Source of the DNA: Victivallales bacterium
GTDB lineage: Bacteria; Verrucomicrobiota; Lentisphaeria; Oligosphaerales; Oligosphaeraceae
Length of the DNA stretch: 37,806 nucleotides
Assembly: GCA_017548425.1 (NCBI GenBank)
Contig: JAFZAB010000090.1
Location: 1 to 37,806 of the forward strand
Direction: 5' to 3'
Shown: in pieces, positions 16,361 through 24,904 of the stretch
Numbering within the stretch: position 1 is the first letter of the stretch
How the letters are laid out: each line of letters starts with the position of its first letter
The notes under the pieces: model-generated
Seen by the model: only the letters and a program-made list of their open reading frames with translations
Databases searched by the model: none
What the model was told of the DNA's origin: nothing
Program-made: the position numbers and the translations under genes

Positions 16361-18718
16361 CTACTCCAGTGTCAGTTTGATGACTTTCTTGGCGGATGCG
16401 ATTTGTTCGTCCGTCCCCATGACGGAAACTTTGTCATGCGGCTCGAAACGGTCTTCCGGGCCAGGCAAGCCCTTCAACGCCATGCCATTGCGGACGATTC
16501 GCGCAACCGTCACGCCCGTCAGATTGCGCAACCGTAATTCGCGCAACGTCTTGAAGCAGACCTGCGATTTTTCTGGAACTTCAATCTCCTCGATATGAAG
16601 CTGCAACAGATTCGATAGTGATTCTTCATAGACTGGCCGCTCTGTCTTGTCGAGAAATTCTCTCGTCTTCTTCTCAACTGCTTCATCACCAAGAAAATAC
16701 ACATCATCCTCCGCATTGAATGACGTATTCGCGTTGGGATTGTTAAGCTTCGTTCCATCCTTTCGGACAATGCGCGACACCGTGGCACCCGTCTGATTGC
16801 GCAAATGCAACTGGTTGAACGGGATGCCGATGGAACCAGAGTGTTTGGGAATGCTCAGGCGGAATTGATGGTTGGAGAACAAAAGGACGCTTTCCACTTC
16901 GTCCCGTCCGTCGTCATCGCCGTTCATCAGCGAATTCAGCGTGTCCTGCGCATCCGTCGCCAACGATTTGAATTGGTCATGCCACAGCAGATAGGCCAGA
17001 ATGAACACGATGATCATGCCAATGAACATGAACCAGTTGAACACCAGCAGACTGCTGAGGAACGTATATTCCAGCAACAGAAGAGCTAACGTGATGAAAC
17101 GGACTGTCGTGCGGATGATGCGGCGAAGGCTGACGACCCATATCGTTTCCGCGAAATTATGGCTGGAAGCTCCAGAAATGTCCCGTCCAAGACGTGTTCC
17201 AAGCCATGCTCCGTTGATGAACAACGGAATGGACAGGAGGCTTCCGACAGCCCACAAAGCCGCGACTTTGTACTCCCGAATCCATTCTGGAAGCCTGTCC
17301 CAAAGGCTGGTCACGCCTTTCAGATAATCCGCCACCAAAAAGATCACAGCGATCAGCACCATGTTCAGCGCGAACAAGAGGAAATGCCATCCGACATGAT
17401 GCAGATGGTTTTCCGAAACAAGGTCCCGTCCTGTGCGGCTGCTCCATGCCGTGTAGTTCTTCATGCCATTCTGAACGGATGTCGGGAAATGGCCGAACAG
17501 CCAGTCGGCAAACACGCCTGTTTTGCGTAACATGAACGGATTGAGCAATGTCGTGATGATGGACACGCCGACGGCCACCTGATACATTTCCGGATATGGC
17601 GATGCTCCATTCGTCAGGCTAATTCCCATCAGCGCAACAAGATAGGCAAAATCACCAATCTGCGCGAGCCCTACTCCGATCTGCAGCGAATCACGGAACG
17701 TCTGTCCTGTCAACAGACAGCTTGCAAGGCTGTTGAGGCTTTTGCCGACGATGACAACCGCCGTCAGTAGCAGAATCGTCCATTTGTGCTCCCACATCTG
17801 GACGGGATTCACCATGAGGCCAATTGTCACGAAGAACATCGCGCTGAACATGCATCGTACACCTACCGTGTTCTTGTTCACACGTTTGCGAACTTTCGAC
17901 TCAGAAATGATGGCCCCGACGAGAAACGCTCCAAGAGCCAAGCTGAAGTTCATCCGTTCCGCGATCAGCGAAATACCAAACGTCACGCCCATGATGATGA
18001 TCAGCAGCGTCTCTTCGTCTTGCAGCTTGCTAAGCATCTTATTAAGGAACGGCGGCAGCAACAAAAGACCGAAAATGAAGACGCCAGTTAGGAACAAACC
18101 CAACAGCCCCAATTGTTTAGCCAATTCTCCTGCTTGAAATCTTCCCGTCATGCCAAGACCAGTCAGAATCGCCATAACGCCGATGGTCAGCACGTCTTCG
18201 CTGATGGTCGTTCCAAAGATGATGGAGGCGAATTTCTCCTTGGAGCAGCCCATCTCGTCCAGACTCTTCGCGAGAAGCGTTGTGGAAGAGTCGCAAATGA
18301 CGCCGCCAAGAAAAAGGCTTGGAATGGTATCCCATCCAAGGAACTGCCGTCCAACGACATAGCCGATGAGAATCATCATGCCTAAATCATAAATGGCGGC
18401 AGGAAAGACCGTTCGCCCAAGCTTTCGAAGCTTGCGGATGTTCAATTCCAGACCGAGCGTGAACATGAGGAAGATAATGCCCAGATTAGCCAGAACGTTG
18501 ATGCTTTCTTCGTTGCTGATCAACAAGTTGTTGAAGAATTTCAGCCGCATCAAGGCTCCCGCCACGATGTAACCGATGACTTTTGGCCAGCCCAGAAGAT
18601 GGAACAATGCAGCGACAATTCCCGCCACCAGCATGACGGCCGCCAAATCCTGCACAAGCGTCAGTTTCGTCAGTTCGGCGGCTCCTGATTCCGCTAGCAT
18701 GAAAGTTAGCATATCCAT
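16361..18718 (-). CDS. CPA2-type cation:proton antiporter with two TrkA-C domains
   Basis: A 785-residue inner-membrane transporter expected to exchange K+ or Na+ for H+. Residues about 15-400 form the Na/H-exchanger domain, with LGLELNIRKLRKLG typical of KefB-like proteins, an SSTTLLAKSL segment and a TISEDVLTIG segment containing the ion-binding acidic residue. Residues about 430-600 add roughly four more membrane helices, which is unusual. Two TrkA-C regulatory domains follow (about 620-700 and 705-785), each with a V.RIVR.G core (VSRIVRKDG, VARIVRNGM). There is no TrkA-N NAD-binding domain between, so gating would not be by NAD(H) in the KefC manner. It is probably followed by its own transcription end in the palindromic island. 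Confidence 0.88.
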   Translation of the reverse strand: MDMLTFMLAESGAAELTKLTLVQDLAAVMLVAGIVAALFHLLGWPKVIGYIVAGALMRLKFFNNLLISNEESINVLANLGIIFLMFTLGLELNIRKLRKLGRTVFPAAIYDLGMMILIGYVVGRQFLGWDTIPSLFLGGVICDSSTTLLAKSLDEMGCSKEKFASIIFGTTISEDVLTIGVMAILTGLGMTGRFQAGELAKQLGLLGLFLTGVFIFGLLLLPPFLNKMLSKLQDEETLLIIIMGVTFGISLIAERMNFSLALGAFLVGAIISESKVRKRVNKNTVGVRCMFSAMFFVTIGLMVNPVQMWEHKWTILLLTAVVIVGKSLNSLASCLLTGQTFRDSLQIGVGLAQIGDFAYLVALMGISLTNGASPYPEMYQVAVGVSIITTLLNPFMLRKTGVFADWLFGHFPTSVQNGMKNYTAWSSRTGRDLVSENHLHHVGWHFLLFALNMVLIAVIFLVADYLKGVTSLWDRLPEWIREYKVAALWAVGSLLSIPLFINGAWLGTRLGRDISGASSHNFAETIWVVSLRRIIRTTVRFITLALLLLEYTFLSSLLVFNWFMFIGMIIVFILAYLLWHDQFKSLATDAQDTLNSLMNGDDDGRDEVESVLLFSNHQFRLSIPKHSGSIGIPFNQLHLRNQTGATVSRIVRKDGTKLNNPNANTSFNAEDDVYFLGDEAVEKKTREFLDKTERPVYEESLSNLLQLHIEEIEVPEKSQVCFKTLRELRLRNLTGVTVARIVRNGMALKGLPGPEDRFEPHDKVSVMGTDEQIASAKKVIKLTLE

Positions 18719-18743
18719 CTTATCCTCAATATATTATGGCGAC

Positions 18744-19673
18744 CTACAGGCTTAGCCCGATGATTCCCAAAACGCAGCACAGAAGGCCCGTCGCGGATTT
18801 CCATGTGCATTTTTCACGCAACACAAGAATGCTGTACAATGAAAAGCCCGCGATGCAGCTCACGACCATGACAGGATAGGAAATGGCGCCGTAGCCAAGT
18901 TTCGCCATGCGATCCATCCCGTTGAACGTCAGATACAACGTGCCGAAGATGCCGATGGCCTTTTCGCCAAACGAAAACAGCCAGAAAACCGGCAAGCGGA
19001 AATTGCTTTTCATGTTCTCCCGCAACGGTTTGAAACCGCCACGGCGCAATTGCCCGTAGAAGGCTGAAAGCAATGAACCAATCGAGATGAAGAAACAGCG
19101 ATAGACGGCATGGATGCCATGACGGATTTCCTCCGAATAGCTCGGCTCGTTGTTGATTGTCTGTTGCAGACCGCAGATCATGAACGCCATGAACGACAGA
19201 AACAGCCACGACTTGCCAGCCGTTTTCTGCGTATTATCGTGACGGTCGTGGGACATGAGCAGCAACGCGATGAGAATCATCGCCATGCCGCATATCCGCA
19301 GCCACGGCGTGGGCACGCCATGGAATATCACGCCGACGATGAACGGAATGACCGTTCCCGATTGCAAGATGCCCCATACCAAGCCGTTAGGCCCGCGTTC
19401 CATGGCCCGTGCCATCGTCTCGTTCAAGATGTATCCTGTCACACCCACGAGAAAAAACATGACAAACGCGTAAAGCCCTGTCTTTTGGGCGACATCCATC
19501 TGCGGAAAGACATTCAGGAGAATCAGCAAACCGCAGACGGCAAACGTGAGTGTGCTGGACATCAACTGCATCAGCGACGAGTCGATGCCATGTTTTTTGG
19601 CGCCGCCCATGACGACGCCCGTCAATGTCCAAATCAGACCGACCGCAATCAGAATGAAAACGCCAATCAGCAT
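18744..19673 (-). CDS. DMT/EamA-like integral membrane transporter
   Basis: A 309-residue protein with about ten hydrophobic helices and little else, beginning MLIGVFILIAVGLIWTLTGVV. Length, helix number and the two-fold layout fit the drug/metabolite transporter (EamA-like) superfamily. A Gly-rich LVWGILQSGTVIPFIVG segment sits at the end of the first half. The substrate cannot be read. It lies 25 bp upstream of the antiporter gene and 24 bp downstream of the FKBP gene, so the three may be cotranscribed. Confidence 0.72.
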   Translation of the reverse strand: MLIGVFILIAVGLIWTLTGVVMGGAKKHGIDSSLMQLMSSTLTFAVCGLLILLNVFPQMDVAQKTGLYAFVMFFLVGVTGYILNETMARAMERGPNGLVWGILQSGTVIPFIVGVIFHGVPTPWLRICGMAMILIALLLMSHDRHDNTQKTAGKSWLFLSFMAFMICGLQQTINNEPSYSEEIRHGIHAVYRCFFISIGSLLSAFYGQLRRGGFKPLRENMKSNFRLPVFWLFSFGEKAIGIFGTLYLTFNGMDRMAKLGYGAISYPVMVVSCIAGFSLYSILVLREKCTWKSATGLLCCVLGIIGLSL

Positions 19674-19697
19674 ACTAAATTCAACAGCCCAAATCCG

Positions 19698-20294
19698 TTA
19701 CAGGATTTTGACGAGCTCCAGTTCGAACGTCAGCGTCTTGTCCGCCAATGGATGGTTGCAATCGACGATCGCCGTGCCGTCGTTCAATATTTCGGTGACG
19801 ACGCCCTGCATGATGTCGTCTTCATTCACATTTTCGTCTGCAATGTCATCGGGAGCGTCCAATACATCAATGGTCATGCCGACTTTCGGCGGTTCGTCCA
19901 GTTGCCATTTATCCGGCGTGATTTCGGTAACAAGGTCTTCATCATATGGAAAAGCGTCCTTCGGTTGGATCGTAACGGTCTTCCGTTCGCCTGCCGCCAT
20001 GCCCGTAAATGCCTTCTCCAAAGCTTTCAGGACATCGCCGCCGCCCAACGTGATGGTCGGAGCGGGTCCGCCGTCATGCGTCGATTCAAGCTTTTTGCCC
20101 TCTTCGTCAAAGCACGTATAATGGATTTGGAGGCGGTCGCCTTTGCGGGCGACGCGAGCCGTTTCATTTCGGCTTTCGAAGACGTGCCGCCGACCGTCAT
20201 CTCGATACGGCGGGGCATGCCGTCTGTCATCACGATAAGAGCCATGTTCTCCATAATTCTCGTGCGACGCATGGAAGTCATTTCTTCGAGGCAT
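19698..20294 (-). CDS. SlyD-like FKBP-type peptidyl-prolyl isomerase
   Basis: About 198 residues from ATG at 20294, preferred over a TTG six bases upstream because AAGGAG lies eight bases before it. From about residue 52 it is an SlyD-type FKBP: ARKGDRLQIHYTCFDEEG, the short flap with ALEKAFTGMAAGERKTVTI, the inserted IF domain around PYDEDLVTEITPDKW, and DCNHPLADKTLTFELEL at the end. It would speed prolyl isomerisation and act as a chaperone. The first 50 residues are an unusual His/Arg/Asp-rich extension (HASHENYGEHGSYRDDRRH), which may bind metal. In most SlyD proteins the His-rich part is C-terminal. It sits downstream of the tsf terminator. Confidence 0.9.
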   Translation of the reverse strand: MPRRNDFHASHENYGEHGSYRDDRRHAPPYRDDGRRHVFESRNETARVARKGDRLQIHYTCFDEEGKKLESTHDGGPAPTITLGGGDVLKALEKAFTGMAAGERKTVTIQPKDAFPYDEDLVTEITPDKWQLDEPPKVGMTIDVLDAPDDIADENVNEDDIMQGVVTEILNDGTAIVDCNHPLADKTLTFELELVKIL

Positions 20295-20351
20295 TGCCAA
20301 TACTCCTTATAAGGGACGAACGGGACAAAAGGAACGAAAAATTGATAAAGA

Positions 20352-20386
20352 CAAGGCCTGTGCGAAAGGGAGCCGCACAGGCCTTG
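20352..20386 (-). terminator. rho-independent terminator after tsf
   Basis: A perfect 13-bp inverted repeat, CAAGGCCTGTGCG (20352-20364) and CGCACAGGCCTTG (20374-20386), with a 9-base loop. On the minus strand it is followed by a T-rich tract (TTGTCTTTATCAATTTTT). It lies just beyond the stop of tsf and ends the rpsB-tsf unit. Confidence 0.9.
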
Positions 20387-20415
20387 AATGGATTACAGAA
20401 AACGTTCAGACTGAA

Positions 20416-21228
20416 TTACTTCACTTCTTCGCCGACCTGCCAGCGGATGAAGCGCTTCACAACCAGCTTCGGGGCGACCTTCGCCAGCGTGGTCTTTTCG
20501 TCGTTGATCCACGGCTGATCCATCAAGCAGGCAGTCGTGAAGAATTTGTTGATTTTGCCGCGGAGAATGCCTTCGAGGATCTTCTCGGGCTTGCCCTGCA
20601 GTTCGGGCAGAGCGGCGGCGATTTCGCGTTCCTTCGCGATGACGGCTTCGGGAACATCCTTGGAGGTCACATAGCTCGGGGCGTTGGCCGTGATGTGCAG
20701 GCAGACATCCATGGCCAGTTCGTCGGTGTATTCGCCTTCGAGGTCAACCATGACGCCGTAGAAGGGGCCGCCCTGGTGGTGCTTGTATTCCTTGATGATG
20801 CCGTTTGTCGTCCAGCGGACGGCGCGGCGGACATGCATGTTCTCGCCGAGCTTGCCGATGAGAACCTTCATCTCTTCTTCCGTCGCGGCGGCCAGCTTCT
20901 CGCTGATGTCGCCATCGGCGTCCATCGCCATCGCGGTGCGGGCGACGTATTTGCAGAAATCTTTGAAAGCGTCCGTGCGGGCGACGAAGTCCGTTTCGCA
21001 CAGAATTTCGACGGCGACGCCAGTCTTGCCTTCGATCAACGTCTCAACGACGCCTTCGCTGGCGGAACGACCGGCCTTCTTGTCGGCCTTCGCGATACCG
21101 GCCTTGCGCAGATATTCCATGGCGGCGTCCATGTCTCCATTGGTGGCGACCAGAGCCTTCTTGCAGTCCATCAAACCAACGCCAGCTTTCTGGCGGAGTT
21201 CATTCACCATCGTAGCGGTAATAGCCAT
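20416..21228 (-). CDS. tsf: translation elongation factor Ts
   Basis: A 270-residue EF-Ts, the nucleotide exchange factor that releases GDP from EF-Tu. The UBA-like N terminus contains the family motif RQKAGVGLMDCKKAL (13-27), and the core has CETDFVARTDAF (near residues 77-88), which contacts EF-Tu. Length is usual for the family. It follows rpsB by 85 bp in the conserved rpsB-tsf order and ends at a strong terminator. Its partner EF-Tu is also a ligand of L7/L12 C-terminal domains such as those repeated in the accessory cassette, but nothing beyond that is implied. Confidence 0.98.
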   Translation of the reverse strand: MAITATMVNELRQKAGVGLMDCKKALVATNGDMDAAMEYLRKAGIAKADKKAGRSASEGVVETLIEGKTGVAVEILCETDFVARTDAFKDFCKYVARTAMAMDADGDISEKLAAATEEEMKVLIGKLGENMHVRRAVRWTTNGIIKEYKHHQGGPFYGVMVDLEGEYTDELAMDVCLHITANAPSYVTSKDVPEAVIAKEREIAAALPELQGKPEKILEGILRGKINKFFTTACLMDQPWINDEKTTLAKVAPKLVVKRFIRWQVGEEVK

Positions 21229-21282
21229 TTGTTTTCTCCTCTTGCGGATATGGTTTCACGGCGGGACTTTCGCCCCGCCTAC

Positions 21283-21325
21283 CTTATTAATAATTATTTC
21301 TCTTCATTAATAATTATTTCTCTTC
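21283..21325. repeat. 20-bp tandem duplication at the rpsB stop
   Basis: On the minus strand a 20-base unit beginning GAAGAGAAATAATTATTAAT occurs twice in direct succession. It spans the last codons and stop of rpsB and the space before tsf, so the sequence for Glu-Glu-Lys-stop is duplicated just after the real stop. It looks like a recent slippage event. Confidence 0.85.
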
Positions 21326-22072
21326 AGCGGCGGCTTCGGCGGGGGCTTCATCTTTGTCAGGAGCGTCCGCGGGAGCTTCTTCACGCTTGATTTCATGCAA
21401 ACCGTCTTCAATGGACGCGGCCATCGTGTCCATCAAAATCTTGATGGAACGCAGGGCGTCATCATTGCCAGGAACCACGTAGTCAACGAGATCCGGATTG
21501 CAGTTGGAATCGACGATGGCGACCACGGGGATGCCAAGACGATGCGCTTCCGCGACGGCGATGTGCTCGCGGGCGACGTCAACGACGACCATGGCGTCCG
21601 GCAGCTTCGTCAGATCGGCGATACCGCCCAGAGTCGTCTGCAGTTTGACCAAATCACGGCGGAGGCCGGCGACTTCCTTCTTCGGGAGGTTGTCCAGACT
21701 GCCGTCCGCATCCTGAGCCTGCAGTTTCTTCATGTATTTGATACGCGTCAGAACGACTTTCTGGTTCGTCAGCGTGCCGCCGAGCCAACGGTCGCACATG
21801 TACGGCATGTTGAGGCGTTCGGCGATGTCACGAACGCATTCCTGAGCCTGACGCTTCGCGCCAACGAACAGGATCTGGCCGCCCTTCGCGGCGACGTCAT
21901 GCAAAAAGTCGCATGCTTCGGCCAGACGGTACATCGTGATCTTCAGATCGAAGATGGTGATGCCGTTGCGCGTGCCGTAGATATACGGCTTCATCTTCGG
22001 GTTCCAACGACGCGTCTTGTGCCCAAAATGCACACCGGCGTCCAGCAACGACATGATGGTGGTCTTTTCCAT
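21314..22072 (-). CDS. rpsB: 30S ribosomal protein S2
   Basis: A 252-residue uS2, a component of the small ribosomal subunit needed for S1 binding. Clear family motifs are LLDAGVHFGHKTRRWNP near the N terminus, YIYGTRNGI, FVGAKRQAQ, RWLGGTLTN and the DAMVVVDVAREHIAVAEA segment, followed by IPVVAIVDSNCNPDLVDYVVPGNDDA. The C terminus is a short Ala/Glu/Asp-rich tail. It heads the rpsB-tsf unit. The 247 bp upstream (22073-22319) hold its leader and presumably its promoter; I see no gene there. Confidence 0.98.
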   Translation of the reverse strand: MEKTTIMSLLDAGVHFGHKTRRWNPKMKPYIYGTRNGITIFDLKITMYRLAEACDFLHDVAAKGGQILFVGAKRQAQECVRDIAERLNMPYMCDRWLGGTLTNQKVVLTRIKYMKKLQAQDADGSLDNLPKKEVAGLRRDLVKLQTTLGGIADLTKLPDAMVVVDVAREHIAVAEAHRLGIPVVAIVDSNCNPDLVDYVVPGNDDALRSIKILMDTMAASIEDGLHEIKREEAPADAPDKDEAPAEAAAEEK

Positions 22073-22319
22073 TTTTTTCCTTTCCTTTTGGACGCTTTGA
22101 CGCCGCCGCCACGACTTGCGCCGCTTCCCATGGCCAGCTGACGAAACGCCCCGCTTTTTCTTTTCGTTTGTTGTTTTTACTCCATCGGGAACCTTGGAGC
22201 GCCATTCTTCTGGAATGACGAAACAAATAATATAACCTATCTATTTCATTTTTGCCAATCAACGCATTAAATTTATGGTAAAAAAGCGAATCATGGCAAC
22301 GGTTCTGTTAGTTGGGACG

Positions 22320-23738
22320 TCAGCATCCCCTGCCAGCCCATGGCAACGCCGACATCGGACGACGGCCAATCTGCAGTTTTCCGTCGGCGACATAGCCTTC
22401 CGGACGACCGTCCAATTCTGTCGCCAATTGGTTGCGCCACAATGCGATACATTCTGGACGATCCGCCGCCAAATCATGCTGTTCCTGCGGATCCGACGCC
22501 AAATCGAACAGCAATTCGCGGCCGCTTTGGCTGAACCAACAGTATTTCTCCTTTCCGTCCGTCAGCCATTGGTTGGAAAGCGCGCCTTGCGTATGTTCAC
22601 CATGCAAATAGTCGCGACAAGCCGATGAATCCATAAGATTCAGCCCGTCAAGGCCTTCTGGAATTGGCAGGCCCGCCATTGCGCAAACCGTCGGGAAGAT
22701 ATCCCGCAGTTCGACCGTCCGTTCATCAACCGTTCCCGCTCCATGGAAGCCAAGCGTCTGTGGTAGGCGAATGATCAATGGAATGCCCGCCGACGCTTCG
22801 AATGGCATTGATTTCCGCACGATTCCATGGTCGTACAGCATGTCGCCATGGTCGGAGAGAAACAGGATGACCGTATTGTCAAGTAACTTCAAATCAAGCA
22901 GTTCCGTAAACAGACGATTCAATTCGAAGTCAATCTGCGTGACCAATGCACAATAAGCCCGCCGCGCACGATCAACGAAAAATGGCTCACGTGGAATCGG
23001 ACAGTCCAAACCGCCATAGGTCGAAAGGAACGACGACCAGTCGCTTTGAATCGGCGGCGGCATCGGACGTCCGTCGTACATGGAAAAATACGACATCGGC
23101 GGATCATACGGCGTATGCGGCCGATGATAGGAGACCTTCAGAAAGAATGGCTTGGACGGATCGCGGCGACGGAGGAATTCAATGCTTTTGGACGTCACCC
23201 ATGATGTCGGATGAAGCCGTTCATCCCATGGCCAGCAGCGGACGGCGTAACCGTTGCAGCCTGGCCCGTCGTCCATAATGTCAGCCGTCGGGCCAAGCTC
23301 CCGTCGCAAGTCTGGCAGATAATCATCGTATTCAATGGGATCACGGTATTTACGACGTTTGTCATGCAAGAATCCATCATGGAGTACGACGTTGTGGTAG
23401 CCCATCAGCGCACGGGCCGGTTCCACATGCATCTTGCCGACGCATTGCGTGTGGTATCCTGCCTGCGCCAACGTTCCCGCCAACGTCACGGGATAATGCC
23501 ATTCCGTCGCCGCATCATATCCCGTAAAACCATGGCGTGACGGCTTTAAGCCAGTCATCAGCGACGCACGGGCCGCGATGCAGGACGGGCATGATGTGTA
23601 GGCATGCGTGAAATTGATGCCTTCACTAGCCAATTGGTCCAGATGCGGCGTATGGGCGAATTCCGGCCGATTGACGCCGACGGCATCCCGCCGCATCTGA
23701 TCCGCCATGATCAACAGGATGTTTGGTTTTGTATTCAT
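22320..23738 (-). CDS. sulfatase (Cys-type)
   Basis: A 472-residue alkaline-phosphatase-fold sulfatase that would cleave sulfate esters, probably from host or algal glycans. The N terminus has the metal-binding MADQMR (11-16). The activation motif C-I-A-A-R (Cys53-Arg57) fits C-x-A-x-R, so Cys53 should be converted to formylglycine by an anaerobic or aerobic maturase, which is not in the window. Later motifs include GKMHVEP, SYHRPHTPYDPP and LFLSDHGDMLYDHG. There is no signal peptide, so it acts in the cytoplasm on imported sugars. It is last in the catabolic run, 26 bp after the sialidase gene. Confidence 0.95.
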   Translation of the reverse strand: MNTKPNILLIMADQMRRDAVGVNRPEFAHTPHLDQLASEGINFTHAYTSCPSCIAARASLMTGLKPSRHGFTGYDAATEWHYPVTLAGTLAQAGYHTQCVGKMHVEPARALMGYHNVVLHDGFLHDKRRKYRDPIEYDDYLPDLRRELGPTADIMDDGPGCNGYAVRCWPWDERLHPTSWVTSKSIEFLRRRDPSKPFFLKVSYHRPHTPYDPPMSYFSMYDGRPMPPPIQSDWSSFLSTYGGLDCPIPREPFFVDRARRAYCALVTQIDFELNRLFTELLDLKLLDNTVILFLSDHGDMLYDHGIVRKSMPFEASAGIPLIIRLPQTLGFHGAGTVDERTVELRDIFPTVCAMAGLPIPEGLDGLNLMDSSACRDYLHGEHTQGALSNQWLTDGKEKYCWFSQSGRELLFDLASDPQEQHDLAADRPECIALWRNQLATELDGRPEGYVADGKLQIGRRPMSALPWAGRGC

Positions 23739-23764
23739 TTTTTCAGCAAATTTCTAGCACACAA

Positions 23765-24880
23765 CTACTTCCATTCGATGCGGCGGATGCGTAAATCCTG
23801 CAGGACGGCGCATCCTTTGCCGCCGCCACAGCAGTACGCCAACAGCAAACCGCCTTGCGTGAACAGCATCGCGATGTAGCAGAAGCCATGGTCGGGCTCG
23901 CCTTCCAAGATGCGATGGTCATGCCATGTCTTGCCGTCGTCCGAACTGCGGGCGATGACCAGCGGCGTACGGAACCAACTTTCAGGCGTCGGCTTGATGC
24001 CCCAGCGCGGGTCCAAATCGCTCCAAACGGCGACTAAATCGCCACTTGCAGGATCGCGTTTGATGGACAGCGGCGATTCGTTTGACGGAAATTCCGGCGC
24101 GGGAACGGCCTGCGTCCAACTTTCGCCGCCATCGGACGAAAACGCCTTGTACTGATGGCCTGCGTTCGTTCTGAACCATGCCATGACACGACCGTCCTTC
24201 AGTTCCACCACGCCTGGTTCGCGCAGACCGGACGTCAGCCATTGCGGCGGATAGCAGCACTGTTTCGCCTCGCGCCAATTCGCGCCGCCATCATCGGACA
24301 AGTAGAAGAACGTCTCCGAACGGCTGTGGTTGCTTTCTCCAAGCACTTGATCATCTTTGATGTTCGGGCTGGTCTTGTGATGGATCGCCATCGGCAGAAT
24401 CAGACGGCCGCTCGACAACTGCACAAGACGGTCGTTGTTCACGACGATGTAAATCGGCGGATATTCGCAGACATCAACAGGTTCCGTCCACGTTTCGCCT
24501 TCGTCGGAGGAAAAGCTGATCCACGGACGGCAGTCCAGAATTCCTTTATCCTGCACAGGACGGCGCAATTTGGGAATTCGTTCCAACCAGCTCTTTTCCA
24601 AAAAGATAAGAGCAATCCGACCATCTTGCAGTCGCAATAGCGACACGCTCATCACATTCTGTGCGCGATTCGCGAAAATTAACTTCCAATCGCCCCATGA
24701 CCGGCCGCCATCGGCGGAAACTCTGCCGACGATATCCGCCGTCGCGGCATCCGCCCAGCTACCGCCTTTGTAGCGTGTGTAGGCGAACAAAATCCGCCCG
24801 TCCTTCAATTCCACGAACGCGCCTTCCGAATTACGCGGGTTGCCTTCACCATGGAAAAGATTCGTAATCGTATCCGACAT
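23765..24880 (-). CDS. sialidase-like BNR/Asp-box protein
   Basis: A 371-residue six-bladed propeller of the exo-sialidase superfamily. At least five Asp-box motifs are visible: SADGGRSW, SSDEGETW, SDDGGANW, SSDGGESW and SSDDGKTW. The N-terminal RIL-type Arg position and other conserved Arg residues are compatible with GH33, but the full catalytic triad cannot be confirmed by eye. There is no signal peptide, so it probably works inside the cell. It lies between the sulfatase and beta-helix genes with gaps of 24-26 bp, suggesting one catabolic operon. It may be a non-sialidase member of the fold acting on another sugar. Confidence 0.82.
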   Translation of the reverse strand: MSDTITNLFHGEGNPRNSEGAFVELKDGRILFAYTRYKGGSWADAATADIVGRVSADGGRSWGDWKLIFANRAQNVMSVSLLRLQDGRIALIFLEKSWLERIPKLRRPVQDKGILDCRPWISFSSDEGETWTEPVDVCEYPPIYIVVNNDRLVQLSSGRLILPMAIHHKTSPNIKDDQVLGESNHSRSETFFYLSDDGGANWREAKQCCYPPQWLTSGLREPGVVELKDGRVMAWFRTNAGHQYKAFSSDGGESWTQAVPAPEFPSNESPLSIKRDPASGDLVAVWSDLDPRWGIKPTPESWFRTPLVIARSSDDGKTWHDHRILEGEPDHGFCYIAMLFTQGGLLLAYCCGGGKGCAVLQDLRIRRIEWK

Positions 24881-24904
24881 GATCGTCTCCTAATATTCCT
24901 TAAC

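Noticed and set aside
19110..20312. Plus-strand open frame of 400 codons opposite the transporter and FKBP genes
   Set aside because: It spans two real genes and an intergenic gap in antisense, with Arg/His/Gln-rich sequence typical of shadow frames.
21395..22141. Plus-strand open frame opposite rpsB
   Set aside because: The minus strand encodes unmistakable ribosomal protein S2; the antisense product has no recognisable domain.
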